A stretch of 64,000 bases of DNA from Clostridia bacterium (GCA_017464525.1 JAFTZM010000043.1:62001-126000), one strand, 5' to 3'. Shown: positions 23,935 through 32,481, numbered from the stretch's first letter. Translations and numbers: made by a program. The notes: generated by a model not told the origin, from the letters alone.

Positions 23935-23946
23935 ATATGGAGTCCT

Positions 23947-24717
23947 ATGACCGTAAAAAATGTAGTAAACGTTAAAACCAAAGGTGCCGGCGCCAAAAGT
24001 AAAGGTTCGGGAAATACAGCAGCATATCAGTTAGGAATAAAGTTCACCGGTTCTGCACAGTTAAACTACAAAGCTCATAAAATCAATTTCACCCCAGGCA
24101 CAGTTGTCTATCTCCCTAAAGAAAAAACGGAGAATATCGATTATACTACCGTAATTTCAGAACAAGGAAACGGGGTTTGTATTTTTTTCGATGCCAATCA
24201 AGCACTGCCCGATGAGCCGCAAATTCTGCAAAATATTAACCCCGAGATTGAAAATGCTTTTTTGAGATTACTGGACTGTTATGTACGCGCCGACAAATAC
24301 AGCTATCCCGACATAATGGCGGCATTCTATTCATTACTGTCGCAACTAAATAAGATAAATTTGTCTTCTGGTGATACCGTTGCCGCCAAAAGTCGCTTTC
24401 AACCCGCAATTGAGCATATAGAGAAACATTGGGATCATGAGTATTTAGACATCACTTATCTTTCCTTGCTTTGCGGTATGAGTGAAAAGTATTTTAGAGA
24501 TGCTTTCAAAAAGAACTTTCACATGGCACCGCTGCAGTTTTTTCATCAACAAAAAATATATAACATCAGAAATTTAATTACCAATTTAGAGTATTCTATT
24601 GCGGACATTGCCCGAATGAGCGGCTTTTCAAGTGCAAATTATTTTTCACGCTTTTTTAAAAAGCATTTTAGCATTTCCCCCATACAGTATAGAAATTACT
24701 ACTGTAAAAGATTATAG
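23947..24717 (+). CDS. AraC-family transcriptional regulator
   Basis: 256 residues. The N-terminal half is a cupin-like ligand domain (Ile-Asn-Phe-Thr-Pro-Gly-Thr-Val-Val-Tyr-Leu-Pro). The C-terminal 100 residues have two helix-turn-helix units, the second ending Ile-Ala-Arg-Met-Ser-Gly-Phe-Ser-Ser-Ala-Asn-Tyr-Phe-Ser-Arg-Phe-Phe-Lys-Lys. The ATG at 23947 has GGAG four bases before it; the first ~20 residues (Lys/Gly/Ala-rich) are unusual. AT-rich, divergent from the serine hydrolase gene, and probably its regulator. Confidence 0.9.
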   Translation: MTVKNVVNVKTKGAGAKSKGSGNTAAYQLGIKFTGSAQLNYKAHKINFTPGTVVYLPKEKTENIDYTTVISEQGNGVCIFFDANQALPDEPQILQNINPEIENAFLRLLDCYVRADKYSYPDIMAAFYSLLSQLNKINLSSGDTVAAKSRFQPAIEHIEKHWDHEYLDITYLSLLCGMSEKYFRDAFKKNFHMAPLQFFHQQKIYNIRNLITNLEYSIADIARMSGFSSANYFSRFFKKHFSISPIQYRNYYCKRL

Positions 24718-24815
24718 TTTATGAATTTAATTTCTGTAAAAATCAACTTGTTCCTTTTGTAGTGCAGGCATATCACACTGAGCCAAAAAAGGCAACATAA
24801 CAAATATGAAGATCA

Positions 24816-24919
24816 AAAAACCGCTGAAATCGGATGAAACTTGCCGGTTCTCCGAGCGATGGCGTATGCGATACGCCGAGGAAGGAAAACGGGAAGATTC
24901 GCCGATTTCAGCGGTTTTT
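24816..24919. terminator. long bidirectional hairpin between the AraC gene and the ABC exporter
   Basis: An 18-bp perfect inverted repeat (AAAAACCGCTGAAATCGG, 24816-24833, with 24902-24919) encloses 68 bases that contain a second 7-bp hairpin GGCGTAT/ATACGCC at 24861-24877. T-runs flank both ends, so it can end the AraC transcript and the convergent ABC transcript. The loop is unusually large for a terminator. Confidence 0.7.
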
Positions 24920-24921
24920 AT

Positions 24922-26832
24922 TTATTCTAATTCAAATGCACCGGTATAAAGCTGATAATATTTGCCTTTTTCGGCGATCAGCTTCTCGTGATTGCCCCGC
25001 TCAATGATACGGCCCTGCTCCAATACCATGATGACATCGGAGTTCCGGACTGTGGAAAGGCGGTGGGCAATGACAAAGACCGTCCTGCCCTTCATCAGCT
25101 GATCCATACCCTTTTGAACCAGCGCCTCGGTACGGGTATCGATAGAGGAGGTGGCCTCGTCCATGATCATCACCGGAGGATCGGCCACCGCGGCTCTGGC
25201 AATGGAGAGCAGCTGACGCTGACCCTGGGAAAGGTTGGCACCGTTGGCCGTGAGCATCGTATCATAGCCATCGGGCAGCCGGCGGATGAAATCGTGGGCA
25301 TTGGCCAGCTTGGCGGCGGCGATACATTCCTCATCGGTGGCGTCCAGCTTACCGTAGCGGATATTTTCCATGACCGTGCCGGTAAAGAGGTTGGTATCCT
25401 GCAGGATCACGCCCAGAGAGCGGCGAAGGTCTGCTTTTTTGATCTTATTGATATTAATACCGTCGTAGCGGATCTTACCGTCTGCAATATCATAGAAACG
25501 GTTGATCAGGTTGGTGATGGTGGTCTTACCGGCACCGGTAGCGCCCACAAAGGCCACCTTCTGGCCGGGCTCCGCATAAAGGCTCACATCATGAAGCACG
25601 ATCTTTTCCGGCACATAGCCGAAATCCACATGATCCAGCACCACATCTCCGGCCAGCCGGGTGTAGGTCACCGTTCCATCGGCCTGATGAGGATGCTTCC
25701 ACGCCCACATTCCGGTGCGCTCGGTACATTCCACGATCTGACCGTTTTTCTCCCGGCAGTTGACCAGGGTAACATAGCCGTTGTCGGTCTCCGGTTCCTC
25801 ATCCATCAGGGCAAAGATCCGGGCAGCACCGGCTTGCGCCATGACTACCGCATTGACCTGCTGGGAGATCTGAGAAACATTTCCCGTAAACTGGCGCGTC
25901 ATATTGATAAAGGGTACCACGGCAGCAATGGTCAGCGGCAGGCCGGAGAGGGAGAGATTGGGAACCTTCAGCACCATCAGCACACCGCCCACAATGGCCA
26001 CCGCCACATAGAGAATGTTACCGATATTTCCAAGGATCGGCATCAGGATGTTGGCAAAGCGGTTGGCGCTTTCCGCATCCTTAAAGAGCTGTTCATTGAG
26101 ACGGTCGAAATCCTTTTTGGACTCCTCCTCATGGCAAAATACCTGAACCACCTTCTGGCCGTTCATGATCTCCTCCACAAACCCCTCTACCTTTGCCATA
26201 GACTGCTGCTGGCGCACGAAGAAGTGGGCGCTGTTGCCTCCCACAAACTTGGTCACAAGCATCATGGCCACCACGCCTAAAAAGACCACCAGAGTCATCC
26301 AGAAGCTATAGTAGAACATAATGGCAACCACCATCACAATAACGATGAGGGCAGTGATCATATTGGGCAGGCTTTGGGAGATCAGTTGCCGCAGGGTGTC
26401 GATATCATTGGTATAATAGCTCATGATATCGCCGTGGGTGTGGGTATCAAAATAGCGGATGGGAAGCCGCTGCATCCCCGCAAACATCCGCTGGCGCATC
26501 TTATTCAGGAAGCCCTGTGTTACAATGGCCATGGTGCGGGTATAGGTCACAGAACAGGTCAGGGAGATCACATAAACGATCAGCAGGGAAAGGGCAATCT
26601 TCACGATCCCGCCGTAAACGGTGTCAATTCCTTCCACAAGCCCCTTTTCCACCAAGGTAACAGTTTGCCCCATAAAGATGGCGGGCAAAGTGCTGGCCAC
26701 AGCAGTTACCAGCAAGCAGACCAGTACCAGGGTCATACGGGCGGGATAATCCTTGAATAACTGCTTGATCACGCGGCCGAGGGTGCCCTTGGGCACATTC
26801 ATAGGCGGGCGCATATTCTTATTCTTGGCCAT
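24922..26832 (-). CDS. heterodimeric ABC exporter half, consensus-site subunit
   Basis: 636 residues. Six N-terminal spans, then an ATPase domain with Walker A Gly-Ala-Thr-Gly-Ala-Gly-Lys-Thr, a full Walker B plus catalytic Glu (Met-Ile-Met-Asp-Glu-Ala-Thr-Ser-Ser-Ile-Asp), but a degenerate signature Leu-Ser-Gln-Gly-Gln. The partner encoded just upstream shows the opposite pattern, the hallmark of LmrCD/BmrCD/TM287-288-type multidrug exporters. An insertion of about 35 residues (Cys-Thr-Glu-Arg-Thr-Gly-Met-Trp) precedes the ATPase domain. I start at 26832, six bases after GGGAGGTG, overlapping the partner gene by 14 bases. Confidence 0.93.
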   Translation of the reverse strand: MAKNKNMRPPMNVPKGTLGRVIKQLFKDYPARMTLVLVCLLVTAVASTLPAIFMGQTVTLVEKGLVEGIDTVYGGIVKIALSLLIVYVISLTCSVTYTRTMAIVTQGFLNKMRQRMFAGMQRLPIRYFDTHTHGDIMSYYTNDIDTLRQLISQSLPNMITALIVIVMVVAIMFYYSFWMTLVVFLGVVAMMLVTKFVGGNSAHFFVRQQQSMAKVEGFVEEIMNGQKVVQVFCHEEESKKDFDRLNEQLFKDAESANRFANILMPILGNIGNILYVAVAIVGGVLMVLKVPNLSLSGLPLTIAAVVPFINMTRQFTGNVSQISQQVNAVVMAQAGAARIFALMDEEPETDNGYVTLVNCREKNGQIVECTERTGMWAWKHPHQADGTVTYTRLAGDVVLDHVDFGYVPEKIVLHDVSLYAEPGQKVAFVGATGAGKTTITNLINRFYDIADGKIRYDGININKIKKADLRRSLGVILQDTNLFTGTVMENIRYGKLDATDEECIAAAKLANAHDFIRRLPDGYDTMLTANGANLSQGQRQLLSIARAAVADPPVMIMDEATSSIDTRTEALVQKGMDQLMKGRTVFVIAHRLSTVRNSDVIMVLEQGRIIERGNHEKLIAEKGKYYQLYTGAFELE

Positions 26833-28567
26833 CGGTAGCACCTCCCTTATTCTGAGAGGTATAAACCTCTTGGTAAATAGCATTCCGGGCCAGCAGCTCG
26901 GCATGATTGCCGATATCGTCGATCCGGCCGCCGTTCATCACAATGATCACATCTGCATCCTCCACCGAGGAGATCCGCTGGGCAATGATCAACTTAGTGG
27001 TACCGGGGATCTCTTCCCGAAAGGCCTTGCGGATCATGGCATCGGTATGGGTATCCACCGCGCTGGTGGAGTCATCCAGAATCAGCACCTTGGGCTTTTT
27101 CAGCAAGGCCCGGGCAATACAAAGACGCTGCTTCTGGCCGCCGGAAACATTGGTTCCGCCCTGCTCAATATGGGTATCATATCCATCGGGGAACTGGGTG
27201 ATAAATTCATGGGCGCAGGCCAGCTTGCAGGCATGGATCAGCTCTTCATCGGTGGCCTCCAGGTTGCCCCAGCGCAGGTTTTCCTTGATAGAACCGGAAA
27301 AAAGCACATTCTTCTGCAGCACCACCGCCACCTGATTCCGCAGGGTCTCCAGATCATATTCCCGCACATCCACACCGCCGACCTTCACAGAACCCTCTGT
27401 TACGTCATAAAGGCGGGAGATCAGCTGGATCAGGGTAGTTTTACTGCTGCCGGTACCGCCGATGATCCCCACGGTCTGGCCGGACTTGATATGCAGATTG
27501 ATCTCCTGCAGGGCAAATTCCTTCGCCTTAGCAGAATATTTAAAGCTTACCTTTTCGAAATCCAAAGAACCGTCTGCCACCTCATAGCGAGGGTTTTGGG
27601 GATTGGTCACGGTGCTTTGCTCATCCAGCACCTCCACGATCCGGCGGGCAGATTCAGCCGACATGGTGATCATCACAAAGATCATGGAAAGCATCATCAA
27701 GCTCATCAGGATCTGCATTCCGTAGGTCAGAAGGGCGGAAAGCTGGCCAACATCCAGCTCTGCGCCCCCCGAATTGATGATCAGCTGGGAGCCGAAGAAG
27801 ATAACCACCAGCATCACCACGTGCAGGCAGAGCTGCATCAGGGGGTTATTGAAAGCCAGCAACTTTTCGGCCCGGGTGAAATCGGCACAGACATCCTCAG
27901 CGGCAACACCGAACTTTTCGATCTCCCGATCCTCCCGCACATAGGCCTTTACTACCCGCATCCCCTGGATATTTTCCTGCACGGAATTATTCAGGTTATC
28001 GTATTTCCGGAACACCTTCCGGAAGATGGGCATGGCCTTGCGGGCAATGAGAAACAGCCCGAAGCCCAAAATCGGGATCACCACCGCAAAGACCCAAGCC
28101 ATTTTACCGCCCATATAAAAGGCCATAAAGAAGGCAAAGATCAGCATAAAGGGGGAGCGGAAGGCGGTGCGCACCAGCATCATATAGGCCATCTGCACGT
28201 TTGCCACATCGGTGGTCAGGCGGGTGACCAGGCTGGAGGTGGAAAACTTATCGATATTGCCGAAAGAGAACCGCTGGACATTATAAAAAAGATCCTTCCG
28301 CAGGTTCTTGGCAAAGCCGCAGGCGGCGGTGGCGCAGAAATGGCCGGCCAGCCAGCCGCAGGTAAGAGAGCAGGCCGCCAGCACCAAAAGGATGGCGCCG
28401 AACTTCAAAAGCTCATTCAATTCACAGCCTGCCTTGATCTCGTTGACCAGCTCAGCGGTCAAAAAGGGGATGATACATTCGATCACAACCTCCAGCATCA
28501 CGATCACCGGGGACAGAATGGATGCGGTTTTGTATTCCCGAATGCACCCCGCAAGTCGTTTTAACAT
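26819..28567 (-). CDS. heterodimeric ABC exporter half, degenerate-site subunit
   Basis: 582 residues. Six spans, then ATPase domain: Walker A Gly-Gly-Thr-Gly-Ser-Ser-Lys-Thr, intact signature Val-Ser-Gly-Gly-Gln, but Walker B reads Leu-Ile-Leu-Asp-Asp-Ser-Thr-Ser-Ala-Val-Asp, with Asp in place of the catalytic Glu. Combined with the Leu-Ser-Gln-Gly-Gln of its partner, one ATP site of the dimer should be catalytically poor and the other normal. GGAGGT precedes the ATG; the operon starts at the promoter at 28602-28630. Function: export of drugs or peptides; substrate unknown. Confidence 0.93.
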   Translation of the reverse strand: MLKRLAGCIREYKTASILSPVIVMLEVVIECIIPFLTAELVNEIKAGCELNELLKFGAILLVLAACSLTCGWLAGHFCATAACGFAKNLRKDLFYNVQRFSFGNIDKFSTSSLVTRLTTDVANVQMAYMMLVRTAFRSPFMLIFAFFMAFYMGGKMAWVFAVVIPILGFGLFLIARKAMPIFRKVFRKYDNLNNSVQENIQGMRVVKAYVREDREIEKFGVAAEDVCADFTRAEKLLAFNNPLMQLCLHVVMLVVIFFGSQLIINSGGAELDVGQLSALLTYGMQILMSLMMLSMIFVMITMSAESARRIVEVLDEQSTVTNPQNPRYEVADGSLDFEKVSFKYSAKAKEFALQEINLHIKSGQTVGIIGGTGSSKTTLIQLISRLYDVTEGSVKVGGVDVREYDLETLRNQVAVVLQKNVLFSGSIKENLRWGNLEATDEELIHACKLACAHEFITQFPDGYDTHIEQGGTNVSGGQKQRLCIARALLKKPKVLILDDSTSAVDTHTDAMIRKAFREEIPGTTKLIIAQRISSVEDADVIIVMNGGRIDDIGNHAELLARNAIYQEVYTSQNKGGATDGQE

Positions 28568-28586
28568 GGGGTACCTCCAAACAAAT

Positions 28587-28630
28587 AATTAACTATTTAA
28601 TTATACCAATAAACTCCCCCATCGTCAACA
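28587..28630 (-). promoter_or_regulatory. strong promoter with 20-bp palindromic operator for the heterodimeric ABC exporter
   Basis: Minus strand TTGACG (28630-28625), 17-bp spacer, TATAAT (28607-28602). The palindrome ATAATTAA-CTAT-TTAATTAT (28587-28606) covers the -10 box and the expected start point, a typical MarR/TetR-type repressor position. No such regulator is encoded next to it. Confidence 0.8.
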
Positions 28631-28718
28631 CAACACCAACCCAAAATTTATCCTCTATTTTGTTCATATTTTGGTACATTTTAAAAGTAGTTAAGGAGGT
28701 AAATTATTTTACTCCAAT

Positions 28719-28745
28719 AAAAAAACTCCTTTTCAGGAGTTTTTT
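28719..28745 (-). terminator. intrinsic terminator overlapping the end of the third kinase gene
   Basis: Stem AAAAACTCCT/AGGAGTTTTT with loop TTTC and T-run on the minus strand. The last codons and TGA of the kinase gene form part of the hairpin. Between 28631 and 28718 there is nothing else I can name. Confidence 0.85.
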
Positions 28746-30196
28746 AAAAGCGGCAATGCGATCCAGAACCGCACGCCTTTTTCTTCGTTGATCGCCCCGC
28801 AGCGGCCGCCGTGGGCAGTGGTAATGGTCTTGACAATATACAAGCCCAATCCCACGTTATTTTGTTCATCCCGGGTGCGGGCCTCATCGGTTTTATAGAA
28901 GCTATCCCAGATCTTATCCAGCTTATCGGCAGGGATATTTTCACCGTCATTATAAACCGAGAACACCGCCTCATTTCCGCTGCGCAGCAAAGCGGCCTCG
29001 ATCCGGCCGCCGGGAGGCGTATGGGCCTTGGCATTCTGATAAATATTCAATACAGCCCGGGCCAGGGTCTCGGGATCTGCCTGCACCGTGAGCCCCGATG
29101 CAAAGGAGTCACTCAGAGAGAGGCCCTTCTTTTCCATCAGCGGCTGTTCCCGGGCGGTAAGTTCCGTGAGCCATTCACCCAGCTCCAGCGGAACGGTTTT
29201 CAGTTCCCGCAGGCCGTTTTCCAGAGCGGAGACATCCAGCATGGAGCGGATCATTTCGTTCATGACTGCCGTTTCTTCGATGATCACATCATAGCAAGCC
29301 TCAGGGTCGATCCCTTCCGTGTGCTCCTTCAGCATCTCAGCATAGCCGCCCAGCACCGCCAGAGGGCTTTTCAGATCATGGGAAACATTCGCCACAAAGC
29401 TGCGGCGCATCTCCTCTTCCCGAGCAAGGCGCAGATTATCCTCGGCCAGCTGACGGTTTTTTTCCATCAGCTGATTGATAAAGGTCTCCAACTGCCCGCT
29501 CATGGCATTGATGCTCACCGCCAGATCGGCGATCTCGGCAGTAGAACTTTGGATATCGGCCCGATGGGAGAAATCCAGCGCCGCCACCTGCTTGGCGTTA
29601 CGGCTGATCTCGATGATGGGTCTGGAAAATTTAGAGGCATAGATCCATGCCACCAGGCAGCCTGCTGCTGCCACCAGCACCGAAATAATGAGGGTTAGAA
29701 TATTCAGCACCTGCACCGTGCCGGAGATGGCCTCCACCGGTGTTTCGATGGAAATATAGCGTTGGGTGCCATCCTCTAAGGTCAGGAGGCCATAAAGCAT
29801 CAGCATCTCCCGGTCTGCCGCACCGGAGCGCTGCACCTGGGGGGATGCGGTATAACGGGAGGGATCAAACCGATCAAAGACCAAGCCGCCCCGGAACCCG
29901 CCGAAGCCCTCATCCATCCGACGGCCGGAGGTATAGATCAGGCTACCGTTCTGGCTGAAGATCTCCACCTGCAGGAAGCTGCTGTCCTCATACTTTCGCA
30001 AAAGCTCCGCAAGAACCGCCGTATCATCGGAATATTCACTGCTTAACGACCGGTAAAGATCCCGGATATTCGCCTTCTGCCGGCTGATCATAAAGGGCTC
30101 TGCCAGAAAAAAGCTGGCCAGCAGCATACTGCCCATCATCGCCACAATGATGACCGCTACCAGGAGGGTCATTTTTGCTTTGATGGAGTATTTCAT
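28733..30196 (-). CDS. sensor histidine kinase (HAMP-containing)
   Basis: 487 residues. Span at about 8-33, an outer sensor domain of about 130 residues, second span near 165-187, HAMP domain (Ser-Arg-Pro-Ile-Ile-Glu-Ile), HisKA box Asn-Val-Ser-His-Asp-Leu-Lys-Ser-Pro with His273, N box Asn-Ile-Tyr-Gln-Asn-Ala, and Gly-Leu-Gly-Leu-Tyr-Ile-Val. Classical PhoR/ResE-like layout. It overlaps the response regulator stop by ATGA. The neighbouring DUF4956 and VTC genes may lie in the same transcription unit. Confidence 0.94.
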   Translation of the reverse strand: MKYSIKAKMTLLVAVIIVAMMGSMLLASFFLAEPFMISRQKANIRDLYRSLSSEYSDDTAVLAELLRKYEDSSFLQVEIFSQNGSLIYTSGRRMDEGFGGFRGGLVFDRFDPSRYTASPQVQRSGAADREMLMLYGLLTLEDGTQRYISIETPVEAISGTVQVLNILTLIISVLVAAAGCLVAWIYASKFSRPIIEISRNAKQVAALDFSHRADIQSSTAEIADLAVSINAMSGQLETFINQLMEKNRQLAEDNLRLAREEEMRRSFVANVSHDLKSPLAVLGGYAEMLKEHTEGIDPEACYDVIIEETAVMNEMIRSMLDVSALENGLRELKTVPLELGEWLTELTAREQPLMEKKGLSLSDSFASGLTVQADPETLARAVLNIYQNAKAHTPPGGRIEAALLRSGNEAVFSVYNDGENIPADKLDKIWDSFYKTDEARTRDEQNNVGLGLYIVKTITTAHGGRCGAINEEKGVRFWIALPLLKNS

Positions 30197-30879
30197 TCGT
30201 TGTCAAATAAATATCCCAGCCCGTGAATGGTGCGGATAAAGGTACCGTTGGCCTTCAACTTGGCCCGCAGCTGCTTGATATGGGTATCCACCGTGCGGGG
30301 ATCCCCTTCATAATCGTAATTCCAGATGGCATTAAGGATCTGATTGCGGGTAAGGACCTCCCGGGGATTGTTCATCAGGTAGGCCAGCAGATCAAACTCC
30401 TTCTGAGTCAGGGGCACATACTGGCCGTCTACCTTCAAGGATTTGCTCTTCATTCGTAGTTCCATGGTGCCGCAGTGCAGCACCTCGTTCCCTGCCTTAG
30501 GAGAGCACCGGCGAAGCACCGATTCGATCCGCGCCAGCAGAATGGTGGGAGAAAAAGGCTTGCTGATGTAATCATCCGCACCGCATTTGAAGCCCTTCAG
30601 CTGATCATATTCCTGATCCTTGGCAGTCACCATAATGACCGGGATCAGTGAGGTATCCCGCAGTTCCTCCAAAACGGAAAAACCGTCCCGCCCGGGCATC
30701 ATCACATCCAGCAATACCAGATCGATCCTGCTGCTGTTGGCATAGAACACATCCAGCGCCTGCTCCCCGTTTTCAGCCTCCAGCACATTATAGCCATGCC
30801 CCTTCAGGTAAAGGGACAGCATCTGCCGAATGCGGCGGTCATCGTCTGCTACCAGTAAAGTGAAATCCTTCTTGTTCAT
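30193..30879 (-). CDS. OmpR-family response regulator
   Basis: 228 residues. Acidic pocket Asp12-Asp13-Asp14, phospho-acceptor Asp58, Lys-Pro-Phe-Ser-Pro, then a winged helix with Leu-Thr-Gln-Lys-Glu-Phe-Asp-Leu-Leu and Val-Asp-Thr-His-Ile-Lys-Gln-Leu-Arg. It begins 14 bases after the DUF4956 gene with AAAAGGGG as a weak ribosome site, so it is probably cotranscribed with the DUF4956 and VTC genes. Confidence 0.94.
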   Translation of the reverse strand: MNKKDFTLLVADDDRRIRQMLSLYLKGHGYNVLEAENGEQALDVFYANSSRIDLVLLDVMMPGRDGFSVLEELRDTSLIPVIMVTAKDQEYDQLKGFKCGADDYISKPFSPTILLARIESVLRRCSPKAGNEVLHCGTMELRMKSKSLKVDGQYVPLTQKEFDLLAYLMNNPREVLTRNQILNAIWNYDYEGDPRTVDTHIKQLRAKLKANGTFIRTIHGLGYLFDNE

Positions 30880-30893
30880 TTTTTCATCCCCTT

Positions 30894-31559
30894 TTATAAT
30901 GTTTCTTTTTCCATTGCAATAGCGGTAAAGGAAACCATCAGGTTACCGTTGCGGCAACGGATAGCATCCAACAGCTCCTTTTCCTTGGCGGCATCCTTCA
31001 GCCGCACCCGGTAGGTCAGTTCAAAAAGGCTGCCCATATTGGTGGTTTTGGTGCGCTCCAGCACGCAGCGGGTGGTATAGCTTTGAAAAAGATCCTCAAA
31101 AGCGGTGGTATAATCCACATCCTCAGGGATCACGATCTTCAGCCGCCGATCCCCATGGGCGGTCTTAAAGAGCAGCTTGCAGGCCAGAATAAAAGCCGCC
31201 ATCAACGCCACGGTAAACATGGCCGCAAAACCCACATAGCCCATACCGGTGGAAAGCCCCACCGCCATGGCCAGAAAGATGATGCAGATCTCCTGGGCCG
31301 AGCCCTGAGCCGAGCGGAAACGCACCAGGCTGAACGCTCCTGCCACCGCCACGCCGGCACCTAAATTGCCGTTCACCATCATAATAACACATTGCACCAA
31401 GGATGGCAAGAGAAATAGTGCAACCAGAAAATGATTGGAACATTCCCGGTTGGTAAACCGGTAGACCAGCGCGATGATCAACCCCAACACCAGAGAAACC
31501 AGGGTACAGACCGCCACGCCGGAAACAGTCATTTCCGCACCTAAGATATTATTGAGCAT
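30894..31559 (-). CDS. DUF4956 membrane protein
   Basis: 221 residues. Four or so membrane spans in the first 125 residues, including the family's Gly-Ala-Gly-Val-Ala-Val-Ala-Gly-Ala-Phe-Ser-Leu-Val-Arg-Phe-Arg-Ser motif, then a soluble C-terminal domain of about 90 residues. DUF4956 proteins are commonly encoded beside VTC-domain proteins, as here, where the genes overlap by 19 bases. A role in polyphosphate handling or membrane signalling is inferred from that pairing only. Confidence 0.88.
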   Translation of the reverse strand: MLNNILGAEMTVSGVAVCTLVSLVLGLIIALVYRFTNRECSNHFLVALFLLPSLVQCVIMMVNGNLGAGVAVAGAFSLVRFRSAQGSAQEICIIFLAMAVGLSTGMGYVGFAAMFTVALMAAFILACKLLFKTAHGDRRLKIVIPEDVDYTTAFEDLFQSYTTRCVLERTKTTNMGSLFELTYRVRLKDAAKEKELLDAIRCRNGNLMVSFTAIAMEKETL

Positions 31560-32242
31560 ACCGAAATGCCCTCCTTTTCAAATATTTTTCCGTATTTTGA
31601 GAATGAAACCGGGTAAATTTTCAGCTCTGTGAGGATCTCTACCAGCCAAAGGGGCATCCGGTAAAAGACCTTCAATTCCATCAGATGGCCGGGGGTGGGA
31701 TAGATCCGGCAATCGTGATCGCCGGCGGTCAGCGAAAGATCCTGCCAACGATAACGGATGTTTTCATCGAAGGTAATGCGGATATTATGATCTTCTTTTG
31801 CATAATAAGCCACCCGGTCATAGGCAAGATAAATGCGGGGACGGAGCTGCTGGGCGTGCAACACATGATCCAGCTCCCGGAAACTCTGGCTGTCCGGCAG
31901 AGGGATACCCTTTTGAAGATAGTCCTCCATCGCCCGGGGAGTGGTCACGATCCGGCGCTTATAACCGGTTCCCTTAAACTTCTTTTTCAGTTCCCAGAAC
32001 ACCGGATCCTCCCGGCCGGGAGTACCGTAGCCCCGCAGCCGCATTTTTTCTTTGAAGGCCGGTTTTTCCATGGAGCGGCGGATGCTGCCGAAGCAATCGT
32101 TATCAAAATAAAGATTGGTGAGGGTATAAGCACCGTGCTCATCCTCCGTAACAAAGGGGCGGATCCGCTGCAGAAATTCTTCCTTCTGCCCATCGGTAAG
32201 CAGATACTTTTTTTCCTGCCGTTCAAAGATCATCGTTGCCAT
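31541..32242 (-). CDS. VTC-domain (polyphosphate polymerase-like) protein
   Basis: 233 residues. VTC/CYTH tunnel motifs: Glu-Lys-Lys-Tyr-Leu near residue 8, Thr-Asn-Leu-Tyr-Phe-Asp, Lys-Glu-Lys-Met-Arg-Leu-Arg-Gly-Tyr-Gly, Glu-Leu-Lys-Lys-Lys-Phe and a late Met-Glu-Leu-Lys-Val, with Ser-Lys-Tyr near the end. In yeast Vtc4 this domain makes polyphosphate from ATP; bacterial relatives include spore-associated and uncharacterised ones. Start at 32242 is the best fit to homology although its ribosome site is weak; an ATG three codons later is possible. Confidence 0.87.
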   Translation of the reverse strand: MATMIFERQEKKYLLTDGQKEEFLQRIRPFVTEDEHGAYTLTNLYFDNDCFGSIRRSMEKPAFKEKMRLRGYGTPGREDPVFWELKKKFKGTGYKRRIVTTPRAMEDYLQKGIPLPDSQSFRELDHVLHAQQLRPRIYLAYDRVAYYAKEDHNIRITFDENIRYRWQDLSLTAGDHDCRIYPTPGHLMELKVFYRMPLWLVEILTELKIYPVSFSKYGKIFEKEGISVCSIIS

Positions 32243-32424
32243 TTTTCGCTTTACACCGTTCCTTTCCTGCGTTTTCAGTATAGCGGAGGATTGTGTTTTT
32301 TGTGTGAGAAAATCGGAGAAATAAATGAAAAAACCATCAATTGTTGCTGTGATCAACGTAATTTTTAGCGATTTTTGTCACTTAACGAAATTTAATGACC
32401 TTAATTCACATAAAAACGTAATTT

Positions 32425-32451
32425 ATTTGTATACAAATCCACTTTAATGGA
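32425..32451 (+). promoter_or_regulatory. palindromic operator upstream of the XRE gene
   Basis: The perfect 14-bp palindrome ATTTGTATACAAAT (32425-32438) is followed at once by TCCA-N6-TGGA (32438-32451). A -10-like TAAAAT lies at 32453-32458. The position, 31 to 57 bases before the start codon, suits autoregulation by the encoded helix-turn-helix protein. Bases 32243-32424 hold the VTC leader region with no clear promoter. Confidence 0.5.
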
Positions 32452-32481
32452 TTAAAATATAGGTAAGTGAGGTGATAAAAA

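Noticed and set aside
24988-28564. Two long plus-strand frames (430 and 603 codons)
   Set aside because: Antisense to the heterodimeric ABC exporter genes, rich in His/Gly/Ile as expected for a shadow frame, with no ribosome sites.
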